From assembly GCA_050249415.1 (NCBI GenBank), contig JBFWQO010000014.1, forward strand, positions 31,858 to 95,857: a stretch of 64,000 bases of DNA, in the 5' to 3' direction. The first letter of the stretch is position 1. The number at the start of each line of letters is the position of its first letter. The notes under the pieces were generated by a model, which was given only the letters and a program-made list of their open reading frames with translations, had not been told where the DNA came from and did not search any database. The stretch is from CADEFQ01 sp050249415 (GTDB lineage: Bacteria; Pseudomonadota; Gammaproteobacteria; Steroidobacterales; Steroidobacteraceae). This document shows, one piece after another, positions 17,367 to 26,940 of this stretch. A program made the position numbers and the translations under genes.

Positions 17367-19433
17367 TCACTCCTTCAGGTACTTCGACAGCCAGCCCTGT
17401 ACCTCGCCATAGAAATACCGGCTGTCCTCGCCCGACAGAATCCAGTGGTTCTCCTCGGGAAAAACGAGCAGGCGGCCCGGCACGCGCTGGCGCTGGAGCG
17501 CGCTCCAGTACTCGAGCGCGTTGTTGAGCGGCACGCGGAAGTCGCGTTCGCCGACCGTGAGCAACACCGGCGTCGCGAACTTTGCCGCGAACGCGATCGG
17601 GTTCTGCTCGCGCCACACGGCCGGATCGCTCCACGGCGGGCCGCCCATGTTGACCTCGCGCCCGTAGATCACATCGCTCGTGGCCCACTGCGATTCGAGG
17701 TTCACGAGGCCCGCGTGGCTCACGAGACACCGGTAGCGGGTCGTGCTCGCCTGCATCCAGTTGGCGAGATGCCCGCCGTAGCTCGCGCCGCCGGCGCACT
17801 GGCGGCTCGCATCGATGAAGCTGAAGCGGCGGATCGCCTCGTCGGCGGCGTCGTTGATGTCCTCGCCCGGGCCGCGCAGCGGATCGCCCTGGATGCTCTG
17901 CGCGAACGCTTCGCCGTAGCCCGTGGAGCCCTTGTAGTTCGTCATCAGCACGACGAAGCCGGGCGCGGCGAGGAGGTGCGGATTCCAGCGTATCCCGAAC
18001 TCGTCGCTCCACATGCTGTGGGGCCCGCCGTGCATCAGCACGAAGAGCGGATATTTTTTCTGCGGGTCGAACCCGGGCGGCAGCGCGAGGAAGCTGTGCA
18101 GCGTCGCGCCGCGCCGGTTCGTGAAGCGAAACTCGCGTAGCGGCTGCCAGTCGATCGCGGCAGCGACGGCGTCGTTGAATGCGGTCAGCTGCACATGACG
18201 CCGCGCACGCAGGTCGAGGCGCACGATCTCGGGCGGATGCACCGCGCTTTGCCAGACGGCGACGAGCAGCGGCGATCCGCCCGCGCGTGTCGCAAGCGAC
18301 AGCCCCGCGTAGCTGCCGCCCTCGAGCGGCCAGGCGAGCCGCGGCGCCGCGCGATCGGTCGGCGTGCCGTAGAGCTTCACGCGGCCCTCGTCGCCCGCGA
18401 GGAACCACAGCGTGCGGCCATCGGCCGACACGTCGTAGTCCTCGACCGGCCGGTCGAGCGGCGCCGTGAGGACGAGCGGGATTCCGGCCTGCGGCCAGCC
18501 GAGCGCCACGACATTGTCGATGTTGTAGACCTTTGCGGTCCGTCGCTCGAACTTCGCGAAGAGCCTCCGGCCGTCCATCGAGAACCGGGGGTGGCTGTAG
18601 CTGTCTCCCCCCGTCGTCAGCGGCGCGGGTTCGCCGCCACTCGCGGCCACCCGAAAGAGATGCGTGCTGGTGAACGCGAACGCGGCCTCGTTGCGATTGG
18701 TGCTCGCGACGAACACGAGATCGCGGCCGTCGCGCGACCAGACCGGGTCGAGTGCGTCGGCGCCATTCGTCCTGCGGCCGGAAAAGCCCGGCGCCTTCGC
18801 GAGTGCCGTCCCCGCGAGGAGATCGCGCGGCTCACCCACGGGCGCGCCCGCGCTGTCGAGCGGTTGGACAAACAGGTGCGGCCGCGAGCCGTCGAGCCAG
18901 TGGTCCCAGTTGCGGATCGGAAAGCCGTCGAACGCGCGGACCTTGTATTTGTGTTCCGCGGCGGCGGGATCGGCCGGCAGGTCGCTGGCATAGGCGAGCC
19001 GGCGACCGTCGGGCGACAGCACCGGCGAACGCGCGCCGTGCGGTGCATGCGTGAGGCGCCACGCTTCACCCCCGAAAGCGGGATCGAGCGCATAGATCTG
19101 CGGCGCGACGTCGCCCTCGCGTTTCGCGGCGAAGAGGATGCGCCGGCTGTCCTCGCTCCATGCGACGTCGCTTTCGGCGGCGCGGCTGCTCGTCAGCCGC
19201 CTCGCAGGCGCGCCGGCATCGGCCGGCACGATCCACAGGTCCGAGGATTTCTCATCCTCGTCGTAGGCGGGTTCCGCGACGGTGAACACGACCCAGCGCC
19301 CGTCGGGGCTCGCCACGGGCGCCGACACCCGCTTCGCGAGCCATACGTCCTCGTGCGTGATCGGCCGCAGGTCCGCAGCCAGGGCCGCGGGGACGGCCAG
19401 CAGTGCCAGTAGGGCGAGCAGCAATCTCTTCAT
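17367..19433 (-). CDS. S9-family prolyl oligopeptidase/acylaminoacyl peptidase, exported
   Basis: 688 residues: signal peptide 1-19 (ends ALA), a WD40-like/TolB beta-propeller of repeated SPDGR.V blades to about 420, then an alpha/beta-hydrolase domain. The catalytic triad is visible: S551 in GGASYGGH, D631 in GERDFRVP and H663 in EENHWI. The oxyanion motif MHGGPHSMW is present. It cleaves short peptides in the periplasm. Its start overlaps the end of the histidine kinase gene by 4 bp (ATGA), so peptide cleavage is coupled to the exporter and two-component genes, which suggests a peptide substrate for the system. Confidence 0.92.
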   Translation of the reverse strand: MKRLLLALLALLAVPAALAADLRPITHEDVWLAKRVSAPVASPDGRWVVFTVAEPAYDEDEKSSDLWIVPADAGAPARRLTSSRAAESDVAWSEDSRRILFAAKREGDVAPQIYALDPAFGGEAWRLTHAPHGARSPVLSPDGRRLAYASDLPADPAAAEHKYKVRAFDGFPIRNWDHWLDGSRPHLFVQPLDSAGAPVGEPRDLLAGTALAKAPGFSGRRTNGADALDPVWSRDGRDLVFVASTNRNEAAFAFTSTHLFRVAASGGEPAPLTTGGDSYSHPRFSMDGRRLFAKFERRTAKVYNIDNVVALGWPQAGIPLVLTAPLDRPVEDYDVSADGRTLWFLAGDEGRVKLYGTPTDRAAPRLAWPLEGGSYAGLSLATRAGGSPLLVAVWQSAVHPPEIVRLDLRARRHVQLTAFNDAVAAAIDWQPLREFRFTNRRGATLHSFLALPPGFDPQKKYPLFVLMHGGPHSMWSDEFGIRWNPHLLAAPGFVVLMTNYKGSTGYGEAFAQSIQGDPLRGPGEDINDAADEAIRRFSFIDASRQCAGGASYGGHLANWMQASTTRYRCLVSHAGLVNLESQWATSDVIYGREVNMGGPPWSDPAVWREQNPIAFAAKFATPVLLTVGERDFRVPLNNALEYWSALQRQRVPGRLLVFPEENHWILSGEDSRYFYGEVQGWLSKYLKE

Positions 19434-20758
19434 CGTTCCTCCTTCGATTCCGGTGCGATCGGCAGCCAGACGCTCGCCCGAGCGCCGCCCCCTTCGCGAT
19501 TCGCGAGCATCAGGTGCCCGCCATGTGCGTCGACGATCTCGCGGCAGATCGTGAGTCCGAGGCCCGTGCCGCTCGCCTTGGTCGAGAAAAACGGCAGCAG
19601 GGCCGAGCCGAGCGCGTCGTCCGTCAGGCCGGCGCCACGGTCGGCGACCTCGAGCAGCACGCCGCCCCGATGATCTTCGATCGCGAGTTCGACGCTGTCC
19701 GACGGCGAGCCGGACTCCGCGGCATTCTTCAGGAGATTGATCGCGACCTGTTCGATCTGCACGGCATCCGCCAGCACGCGCGCCCGCGGCGGCCCACCCC
19801 GCAGCGCAAACGGCACCACCGCCTGCAGGCGCACGATGAACGCGGCCCAGTCGAGCGGCGCCGGTCTCGGCCGCGGCAGCTTGGCGAAACGCGCGTAGCC
19901 GTCGATGAAGCTCGCGAGGTGCGCCGCCCGATCCTCGATCGTCGCGAACACGCGCTCGAGCCGCTCGTCGCTGCGCTCCGCGAGCAGCAGGCGGCCCGAG
20001 TGCGCGAGCGAGGAAATCGGCGCGAGCGAGTTGTTGAGCTCGTGGGCGATCACGCGGATGACCTTCTTCCAGACGGCGACTTCCTGGGCCGCGAGCTCGC
20101 GCGTGAGCCTCTTCAGCAGCAGCAGCCGGTGCGGCTGTGCGTTCAACAGGAAGCGACGCTGCGACAGATGATAGACCTGTGGCTCGAGATCGGCCTCGAC
20201 GGTGAACAGCCGGTCATCGGCTCCCGACAGCGCCTCGCGCAGCGGCGCGGGTGAGTGCTCGAGCACGGCCCCGAGCGTGAGCCCCTCGAGCTTGCGACCG
20301 CCACCGAACAGTTCCCTCGCCGCGACGTTGCTGTAGATCACGGTGCCCGCGGCATTGGTCAGCAGCAGCGCGAGCGGTGTCGCCTGGATCACGGTGTCGA
20401 GCAGCAGCTCGCGCTGGTACAGATCGACACGTTCGCGGCGCAGCACCGCGCCGAGCGAGTTGTAGGCATCGACCAGTTCGCCGAGTTCGTCGTCCGAGGT
20501 GCGCGTGATCGACACGCTGAAATCCCGGTCGCGCAGGCTCGCGATACCGTCACGCAAGGCGATGGCCGTAGCACGCCAGCGCGCAACGGCCGTGCGCGCG
20601 AGCCACAGGCCTGCCGCGAGACCCGCGCAGGCACCGCACAGCGTCGCGACCCACGGCGCGAGCCAGCGCACTGCCAGCACCGCGACCGCCGCGGAGGCGA
20701 ACGCGACCAGCGCGGCGGCGGGCAGCAGCCTGCCCTCGAGCGAGCGGCGCCGGCGCAT
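19430..20758 (-). CDS. Sensor histidine kinase (NtrY-like)
   Basis: 442 residues. Two membrane helices within residues 12-55 leave almost no periplasmic loop, so signal sensing is probably membrane or cytoplasmic. A HAMP-like linker (about 56-110), a PAS domain (about 118-200), HisKA with H239 in VIAHELNNSLAPISSL, and a HATPase with N in LLKNAAESG and G-boxes DRGAGL and GTGLGL follow. The HELNN/S pattern groups with NtrY/AtoS-type kinases that pair with sigma54 activators. Its start overlaps the response regulator's stop by 1 bp (TGATG). Confidence 0.92.
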   Translation of the reverse strand: MRRRRSLEGRLLPAAALVAFASAAVAVLAVRWLAPWVATLCGACAGLAAGLWLARTAVARWRATAIALRDGIASLRDRDFSVSITRTSDDELGELVDAYNSLGAVLRRERVDLYQRELLLDTVIQATPLALLLTNAAGTVIYSNVAARELFGGGRKLEGLTLGAVLEHSPAPLREALSGADDRLFTVEADLEPQVYHLSQRRFLLNAQPHRLLLLKRLTRELAAQEVAVWKKVIRVIAHELNNSLAPISSLAHSGRLLLAERSDERLERVFATIEDRAAHLASFIDGYARFAKLPRPRPAPLDWAAFIVRLQAVVPFALRGGPPRARVLADAVQIEQVAINLLKNAAESGSPSDSVELAIEDHRGGVLLEVADRGAGLTDDALGSALLPFFSTKASGTGLGLTICREIVDAHGGHLMLANREGGGARASVWLPIAPESKEER

Positions 20759-22191
20759 CAGGCCGTGGACTTGAGGCCGAGTTTCTCCATGCGGCGATAG
20801 AGTGCCTGACGCGAGAGCCCGAGGTCACGCGCGGCGTGCGCGACGATGCCCGCGCTGCGGGCGAGCGCCTGCTCGATCGTGTCGCGATCGGGCTGCAGCT
20901 CGTCGACGCCCGCGCCGACGGGCAGCGACGGCGCGGCGAGCCCCAGCGCGGCGGCCGAAATGACCGAGCCCCCCGCGAGCAGCGCGGCGCGCTGCATGGC
21001 ATTGCGCAGCTCACGCACGTTGCCCGGCCAGTCGTGGCGCGCGAGGGCGCGTTCGGCATCGGCCGAGAGCGCGAGATCGGGATCGAGGAAGTGGCGCGCG
21101 AGCGGCAGGATATCCTCGCGCCGCTCGGCGAGCGCAGGCAGTTCGAGTTCGATCACGTTCAGGCGGAAGTAGAGATCCTCGCGAAAACGCCCCTCGCGGA
21201 TCGCCTGGCGCAGGTTCGTGTTGGTCGCCGCAATCAGGCGTACCCGCACGCGGCGTGTCTGGTTGGATCCCAGGCGCTCGAATTCGCCCGTCTGCAGTAC
21301 GCGCAGCAGCTTCGCCTGGCCGCTCGCGCTGAGATTGCCGAGCTCGTCGAGCAGCAGCGTTCCGCCGTCGGCGGCTTCGAAGCGCCCCGGCCGCGCGCGT
21401 GCACCGGTGAAGGCGCCGGTCTCGGTGCCGAACAACTCCGCCTCGATCAGTTCGTTCGGCAATGCGCCGATGTTCACCCGCATGTACGGGCCCTGGCGCA
21501 CGGCCGAGTTCGCCTGCACGATGTCGGCGATCACTTCCTTGCCGGCACCGTTCGGCCCCGTGATCAGCACCGGCACGGCGGCCTGCGCCACCTGCGCCGC
21601 CATCGCGACGAGCGTGTGCATGCGCTCGCTCGCGTACACGATGCCGCACAGATCGAAGCGCGCGGCGAGCGCCTCGCGGGCGGCGGCGCGTTCGGCGCGC
21701 AGCGCGTGCACGTCGGCCTGCGCACGCTGCAGGTCGAGGAGATTGCGCACCGACGTGAGGAGACGCGCGTCCTCCCACGGCTTCGCCACGTAGTCGGCTG
21801 CGCCCTCCTTGACGAGTTCGACCGCCGTCTCGAGATGCGTCCAGGCGGTGAGCAACATCACGGGGAGGTCGGGAGAGCGGGCACGGATCGCGCGAAAGAG
21901 CTGCACGCCCTCCTCGCCGCTCGTGGCCTCGCGACGGAAGTTCATGTCCTGGATCACGAGGTGCACCGGCTCGCGCCCGAGGGTCGCGAGGCCCTCCGCA
22001 GGCGACGCCGCGGTCAAGGTGCGCACGCCATGGATCGACAACAGGACCTCGAATGCCGTGCGCACCGCCTCGCTGTCGTCGATCACCAGGACCGTCCGGT
22101 TCATCAGGCTGTCGCGCAGTGCGTCCGTGGTGGCTGACCTCATGTTGGATGCGCGATCCCGTACGGGGGTTGCAACGGCCGGCGACGTCAT
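20758..22191 (-). CDS. NtrC-family sigma54-dependent response regulator
   Basis: 477 residues: receiver domain with phospho-acceptor D82 (VIQDMNF) and K137 in AKPWED, AAA+ domain with Walker A at 212-219 (GPNGAGKE), the sigma54-contact loop GAFTGA at 259-264 and Walker B GGTLLLDEL, and a Fis-type helix-turn-helix at about 440-475 (VAHAARDLGLSRQALYRRM). Walker A departs from the usual GESGTGKE but keeps the GxxxxGK core. ATG 22191 is chosen because it overlaps the permease stop (ATGA); ATG 22104 (MNRTVLVIDD) would be a shorter form. It should activate a sigma54 promoter, most likely the one at 26852-26866 that drives this operon. Confidence 0.94.
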   Translation of the reverse strand: MTSPAVATPVRDRASNMRSATTDALRDSLMNRTVLVIDDSEAVRTAFEVLLSIHGVRTLTAASPAEGLATLGREPVHLVIQDMNFRREATSGEEGVQLFRAIRARSPDLPVMLLTAWTHLETAVELVKEGAADYVAKPWEDARLLTSVRNLLDLQRAQADVHALRAERAAAREALAARFDLCGIVYASERMHTLVAMAAQVAQAAVPVLITGPNGAGKEVIADIVQANSAVRQGPYMRVNIGALPNELIEAELFGTETGAFTGARARPGRFEAADGGTLLLDELGNLSASGQAKLLRVLQTGEFERLGSNQTRRVRVRLIAATNTNLRQAIREGRFREDLYFRLNVIELELPALAERREDILPLARHFLDPDLALSADAERALARHDWPGNVRELRNAMQRAALLAGGSVISAAALGLAAPSLPVGAGVDELQPDRDTIEQALARSAGIVAHAARDLGLSRQALYRRMEKLGLKSTA

Positions 22192-23402
22192 ACGGTGCGG
22201 GTTGCGACGGACGGCGAAATCCGCGCCGCCCGGCGCGCGGGCTGCCAGGCCGCCGCCTGCCCGAGCGCCCACAGGAGCACGACGCCGCCGGCGAGATAAT
22301 ACAGGTCGAGGCGCGGCAGCTGATAGGCACGCGACAGCGAGTAGCCGACCGCGAGCGCGAGCGCGACGCCGAGCAGCACGCCGGCGGTCGTGATCAGCCA
22401 GTTCTCGACCAGGAAGTAGCGGATCACGTCGGCCTTGCGCGCGCCAACCGCGCGCCGCGTGCCGATCTGGCGGGTGCGCACGTTCACGTTGAAGGTCGCG
22501 AGCGCGAAGATCCCGAGCGCGGTCACGCAGGCGAGCAGGGCCGTCACCGTGACGAGGAAGATCGCCATGTTGCGATCGCCCAGGTAGCTGCGATTCCTGT
22601 AGTAGTCGAGCGCCCGCACATGTTGCACGACGCGGTTCGGGTTCGAGGCCGACAGATGCTCCTCGGCGAGCTTCATGACGGCATCGCGCCGCCCGGGCGC
22701 CGTGCGCACGAGGTAGGTCGCGTTCGGCCCGAACTGCAGCCGCGGCAGCAGCGCCACGTAGCCGATCTTGTCCCAGTCGACCCACGAGCCCTGCATGTGA
22801 TCGATCACGCCGGCCACGGTGACCGGCCGTCCAAGACTGTCGTAGGCCACCTTGCCGACCGCGTCGCCTGTGCCGAACAGCGCGCTCGCGAGTTCACGCG
22901 TCACGATGAGGCTCGGCACCGGCTGGTTGTAGGTCGGGTCCTCGGGCAGGATTTCGTCGGCCCGGAACGCGCGCCCCGCGACGAGCTTGACGCCGAGCGT
23001 CTCGACGCCGCCTTCGTCCATGAGGAAATAGTTCATGGGTATCGCCTCGCCCTTCGCGTCCGGCGTCCTGTACAGCGACGTCGACGAGCCGCCACCGCTC
23101 AGCGGCACGTTGCTGGACAGGGTCGCGGCGCGCACGCCGGGCAGGTCGCGCAACCAGGCCAGATCGTCGCGCACGGTCGCGGCATGATCGTAGTCGCCCG
23201 CGAATCCCGCCGTCTGGACGACGAAAATGTTCTCGATGTCGATGCCGGTCGGGCGGCCGATCTTGTCGACGCGCTGCTTGACGACGTACACGGCGTTGAC
23301 GAGCACTGCGAGCGCGATCGCGACCTGCAGCGCGACCAGCACGGCGCCCGTGCGGTTGCGCAGCAGCGCGGAGAGTATCGGGCGGATGTCATGGGTGATC
23401 AT
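22188..23402 (-). CDS. ABC transporter permease (MacB/FtsX type), second subunit
   Basis: 404 residues with one N-terminal membrane helix (19-41), a large periplasmic MacB core domain (about 45-270) and three C-terminal helices (from about 280), the classic FtsX layout. After the first C-terminal helix the motif RTRQIGTRRAVGARKADVIRYF marks the conserved cytoplasmic coupling helix. With the permease at 23410 it would form a heterodimer. It lies 7 bp after that gene's stop and overlaps the response regulator start by 4 bp. Confidence 0.9.
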   Translation of the reverse strand: MITHDIRPILSALLRNRTGAVLVALQVAIALAVLVNAVYVVKQRVDKIGRPTGIDIENIFVVQTAGFAGDYDHAATVRDDLAWLRDLPGVRAATLSSNVPLSGGGSSTSLYRTPDAKGEAIPMNYFLMDEGGVETLGVKLVAGRAFRADEILPEDPTYNQPVPSLIVTRELASALFGTGDAVGKVAYDSLGRPVTVAGVIDHMQGSWVDWDKIGYVALLPRLQFGPNATYLVRTAPGRRDAVMKLAEEHLSASNPNRVVQHVRALDYYRNRSYLGDRNMAIFLVTVTALLACVTALGIFALATFNVNVRTRQIGTRRAVGARKADVIRYFLVENWLITTAGVLLGVALALAVGYSLSRAYQLPRLDLYYLAGGVVLLWALGQAAAWQPARRAARISPSVATRTV

Positions 23403-23409
23403 GGGTTGC

Positions 23410-24741
23410 TCACTGCGATTTCAGGTAGACGGCGGGCGCGAGTCGCCCCACGCGCCAGGCGGGGTAGAGCCCGGCCGCGAGCGCGGCGCCGACCGCGAGC
23501 GCCACGGTGACCGCGAGACTCCACGCATCGACGTGCAGCAGCCCCGTGAAGCCCTCGCGGGGCGAGGCGTACATGACGCGCAGGGCATACAGCCCCGCGG
23601 CCGACAGCGCGACGCCGAGCACCGCGCCGACCGCGGCGAGCATGCCGGCCTCGGTGAGGTGCTGCAGGAAGACCTGCCGCCGACTCGCGCCGAGCGCGCG
23701 CCGCACGCCGGTGATCGACGCATACCCGAGGAACTTCGCGAGCAGCAGGCCCACGGTGTTGATCAGGCACACCGACAGGAACGCGAAGGCGAGTGCGATG
23801 AGCATGCGGTTGTCGTTGTCGACCACGTCGTTGTCGCGCAGCCACTGGTCGATCGGCGTCAGGCGATTGTTGTCCGGGCGCCGGAAGCGGCCGCTCTTGC
23901 GTTCGGCGGCGACGTAGCTGTCGAGCCAGGCCTGCATGCGCGCGCGCGTGGCGGCATCCGGCAGCTCGACCCACGCCTGCATCCAGACGCATTCCGATGC
24001 CATGAAGTCGCCAAACGTCTTCACCTCCTGCGGCTTCCAGCAGTTGGTATTGCCGGCACTCTTCAGCTCGAGCACCGGCGCCCAGCCGATCGGTATGTAC
24101 ATGGCCTCCGGGTCGTCGAACGCGCCGTTGTTGAGGTCGTAGAACTTCGGCGCGGGGTGCCAGTCGTCGAGCACGCCGACGACGCGGAAGTCACGGTCGT
24201 GCCAGCGGATCGTGCGGCCGACACTGTTCGCGCCGCCGAAGAAGTGTTCGTTGGTCTCGTGGGAGAGTACCGCCACCGGCCCGGGACCCGCGTCGGCCGC
24301 CGCCTGCCAGCCGCCGCCGTAACGGAATGGCACGGCGAAGAGCTCGAAGTAATCCGCCGACGTGACCCGCACGATCGACTGCTCAGGGCGTGCGTCGCTC
24401 CCCTCGCCGCCGGATATCACGCCCCACCCCTTGAACATGCGCACCGCGCGCCGCGCGATGCCGGAGGCCGTCACGGCCTCCGCGTCGTGCCAGGTCAGCT
24501 GCGGCGGCGGCAGCTCCGGATGCTCCTCGCTGTGCGGTTCCTCGGGATCCCAGCTGTCGACCGTGACCGCGTACACGCGATCGTTCTTCCACCACAGCGG
24601 ATTCGAGGACATGCCGTGGTAAACGGTGAGCGTGATCACGCAGATCGCGATGCCGAGCGCGATCGCGACGACCATCAGCGAGGTAATGCCGGGGTTGCGG
24701 CGCAGGCTGCGCACCGCGAGCTTCACGTAATAGCCGAACAT
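23410..24741 (-). CDS. ABC transporter permease (MacB/FtsX type), first subunit
   Basis: 443 residues: N-terminal helix at 18-40, periplasmic MacB core with three Cys and Trp-rich stretches (SSNPLWWKNDR), and three C-terminal helices with the coupling motif GVRRALGASRRQVFLQHL. The periplasmic domain is longer than that of its partner permease. Located between the ATPase (10 bp upstream) and the second permease (7 bp downstream). Such mechanotransmission ABC systems do not move substrate through the membrane but push it through the periplasm, often toward an outer-membrane channel. None is encoded next to it. Confidence 0.9.
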   Translation of the reverse strand: MFGYYVKLAVRSLRRNPGITSLMVVAIALGIAICVITLTVYHGMSSNPLWWKNDRVYAVTVDSWDPEEPHSEEHPELPPPQLTWHDAEAVTASGIARRAVRMFKGWGVISGGEGSDARPEQSIVRVTSADYFELFAVPFRYGGGWQAAADAGPGPVAVLSHETNEHFFGGANSVGRTIRWHDRDFRVVGVLDDWHPAPKFYDLNNGAFDDPEAMYIPIGWAPVLELKSAGNTNCWKPQEVKTFGDFMASECVWMQAWVELPDAATRARMQAWLDSYVAAERKSGRFRRPDNNRLTPIDQWLRDNDVVDNDNRMLIALAFAFLSVCLINTVGLLLAKFLGYASITGVRRALGASRRQVFLQHLTEAGMLAAVGAVLGVALSAAGLYALRVMYASPREGFTGLLHVDAWSLAVTVALAVGAALAAGLYPAWRVGRLAPAVYLKSQ

Positions 24742-24751
24742 CGCGGACTCC

Positions 24752-25489
24752 CTATGCCGAGGCGGCCGCTGCCATCGTGGCCGCCGTCGCGACCGGAGCC
24801 GGCACCGCGTGCGGCTCGTAGGGCCGGAAGTCGGACACCTGCCCGTCGACGATCTGCACGTTGCGCTGCGCGCGGCGCGCGAGTTCCGGGTCGTGTGTGA
24901 CGAGCACGATGGTCGTCCCCATCTCGTTGATCTGCTCGAGGAGGTCCATCACCTGGCGCGCCATCAGCGAATCGAGGTTGCCGGTCGGTTCGTCGGCGAG
25001 CAGGAACTTCGGGTCGCCGGCGATCGCGCGCGCGATCGCGACGCGCTGCTGCTGGCCGCCCGACAGCTGCGAGGGCAGGTGGTGCGCGCGGGAGGCGAGC
25101 CCGACGAGATCGAGCGCGCTCGTGATGCGCTCGCGCCGTTCGGCCGCCTTCATGCGCCGGTAGCGCAGTGGCACGTCCACGTTGTCGAAGATGTCGAGGT
25201 CCGGGATCAGGTTGAAGCTCTGGAAGATGAAGCCGATCTTCTCGTTGCGCAGCCGCGAGCGCGCATCGTCGGAGAGGCCGCTCGTGTCGACGCCGTCGAG
25301 CAGATAGCTGCCGCTGTCGAAACCCTCGAGGAGGCCCGCGACATTGAGGAAGGTCGTCTTGCCCGAGCCCGAGGGGCCCGTCACGGCGACGAATTCGCCT
25401 TCGGCGACGTCGAGCGAGAAATCACGCAGCGCGTGGGTCTCGATGAGGTCGGTGCGGAAAACCTTGCTGATGTGGCGCATGGCGAGCAT
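24752..25489 (-). CDS. ABC transporter ATP-binding protein (MacB/LolD type)
   Basis: 245 residues. Walker A GPSGSGKTT, Q-loop GFIFQSFNLIPDLD, signature LSGGQQQRVAIARA, Walker B FLLADEPTGNLDS and the H-loop VTHDPE are all intact, and the length matches the LolD/MacB ATPase class. An Ala/Pro-rich tail (PAPVATAATMAAAASA) extends beyond the usual end. It powers the two permeases downstream, and the adaptor gene lies 18 bp upstream. Confidence 0.95.
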   Translation of the reverse strand: MLAMRHISKVFRTDLIETHALRDFSLDVAEGEFVAVTGPSGSGKTTFLNVAGLLEGFDSGSYLLDGVDTSGLSDDARSRLRNEKIGFIFQSFNLIPDLDIFDNVDVPLRYRRMKAAERRERITSALDLVGLASRAHHLPSQLSGGQQQRVAIARAIAGDPKFLLADEPTGNLDSLMARQVMDLLEQINEMGTTIVLVTHDPELARRAQRNVQIVDGQVSDFRPYEPHAVPAPVATAATMAAAASA

Positions 25490-25507
25490 GGGTGGAGTCC
25501 TCGGATG

Positions 25508-26839
25508 TCAGTCGGTGAGCAGAACTTCGGGGGCGTCGCGGAAGTCGCCGGTATCGGAGACGATCACGCGATCTTGCTCGGCGAGCCCGGACAGCGCCTC
25601 GATCCGCGAGATCGAGGCCGCGCCGAGCTGCACGGGCGTGCGGATCGCGCGATCGCCGCGCACGACGTAGACCGCGCGGGTCAGCTCGTCGAGCGTGGGC
25701 CCGCGGTCGAAGGCGAGCACGCCGTCGCGCTCGTCGAGCACGATGCGCACATTCGCCCGCTGGTTCTGGCGCAACGCGGGCGGCTTCTCGAGCGCGAACT
25801 GCACGCGCCCCGTGACCTGGCTCTGGCGCACCTCGGGCGATATCGATGCGACCGTGCCCCGCCAGGTGCGCCCGTCGAGCGTGATTTCCGCCGTCATGCC
25901 CGGGCGGATCTCGGTCGCGTAGCTTTCCGCCACCTTGAACTCGACCTCGAACTCGCCGAGGTCGACGACCGTCACGAGCGGCGCATTCTCCGCGACATTG
26001 GCGCGTTCGGTCTGCGCGAGGTTCGCGACCGTCCCGGCGACCGGAGATCGCACGGTGAGCTCGTGCACGCGCCGCTCGAGGTCTTTCACGACGAGCGACT
26101 GGCGGTCGCGCTCGAGCCGGCGAGTGCGCAGGTCGAGCTGCAGGCTGTCGCGTTCGAGACCCGCCGATGCTTTCGCGTGATCGAAGTTGAGGCGGGCGGT
26201 CGCGACCTCATCCTGGGCCTTGCGCAAGTCGCGCTCCGGGATCACGCGCGAATCCCATGCCGACTGCGCGCGCGCGAGCTCGCGCTCGGCGGCACGGATC
26301 TGCACGTCGGCGAGGTCGGCCTGCTGTTCGTTCTGGAGGTTCTGCCGGCGGATCTCGATCTGCTCGCGCGCATAGGCCGCTTCGACACCGGCGAGGGTCG
26401 CGCGCTCGCGCTCGTACTCGTTACGCAGTGCGGGGCTGTCGAGCGTCGCGAGCACCGCGCCGCGCTCGACCGTATCGCCCGCGCGCACCGCATAGGAAAT
26501 CGTGCCCGGCGCGCTCGCGAAGAGCGTGGGGCTCACCGCCGCGATCACGGTGCCTTGCGCGGCGACATCGCGCACGAAGTGGCCGCGCGTCACGGTCGCG
26601 ATGCGCACCCGCTCGAGCGGCACGGTATGGCTCGACGCGAGCCAGCCGCGCACGGCCCACGCCACGGCGGTCGATGCGAGCACCGCGGCACCTGCGGCCA
26701 GCAGGATCCGGCGGCGACGCTCGCCCGCGCGCGGCGCCGGGTCGCGCGCAGTGTCCTGCGCGGACGTGCCGCGGATCGGGCTGTCGGTGGCGAGCCCGGG
26801 GGACTCGCTCGCCGGCTTGCGCAGGGCACTGATCTTCAT
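25508..26839 (-). CDS. HlyD/MacA-type periplasmic adaptor of ABC exporter
   Basis: 443 residues: cytoplasmic N-terminus of about 42 residues ending RRRR, one membrane anchor (about 45-62), a lipoyl/barrel-sandwich half (APGTISYAVRAGDTVERGAVLATLD), a long alpha-helical hairpin (about 140-250, coiled coil), the returning lipoyl half (VRSPVAGTVANL) and beta-barrel domains. It links the inner-membrane ABC complex to the outer membrane. First gene of the exporter-kinase-peptidase operon. A sigma54 promoter at 26852-26866 would start transcription almost at this ATG, so either the mRNA is leaderless or translation starts a little further in. Confidence 0.9.
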   Translation of the reverse strand: MKISALRKPASESPGLATDSPIRGTSAQDTARDPAPRAGERRRRILLAAGAAVLASTAVAWAVRGWLASSHTVPLERVRIATVTRGHFVRDVAAQGTVIAAVSPTLFASAPGTISYAVRAGDTVERGAVLATLDSPALRNEYERERATLAGVEAAYAREQIEIRRQNLQNEQQADLADVQIRAAERELARAQSAWDSRVIPERDLRKAQDEVATARLNFDHAKASAGLERDSLQLDLRTRRLERDRQSLVVKDLERRVHELTVRSPVAGTVANLAQTERANVAENAPLVTVVDLGEFEVEFKVAESYATEIRPGMTAEITLDGRTWRGTVASISPEVRQSQVTGRVQFALEKPPALRQNQRANVRIVLDERDGVLAFDRGPTLDELTRAVYVVRGDRAIRTPVQLGAASISRIEALSGLAEQDRVIVSDTGDFRDAPEVLLTD

Positions 26840-26851
26840 GCCCTGGTCGTT

Positions 26852-26866
26852 GCAGCAACCGTGCCA
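26852..26866 (-). promoter_or_regulatory. Sigma54 (-24/-12) promoter of the exporter operon
   Basis: On the minus strand TGGCACGGTTGCTGCA has the invariant GG (26865-26864) and GC (26853-26852) exactly 10 bp apart, and TGGCACG matches the -24 consensus fully. It lies just upstream of the adaptor gene of an operon that encodes an NtrC-family activator, which makes autoregulation by that activator likely. Confidence 0.8.
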
Positions 26867-26940
26867 TGACCCGCCCGGCTCGTATCTCGTTGATCGGTAT
26901 GCGCCAACTCACGGCCTGGCCCGGCCGTTGCGCCGCGGAG

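Noticed and set aside
24809..26869. 686-codon + strand frame opposite the adaptor and ATPase genes
   Set aside because: Antisense to two well-recognised genes and without recognisable motifs.
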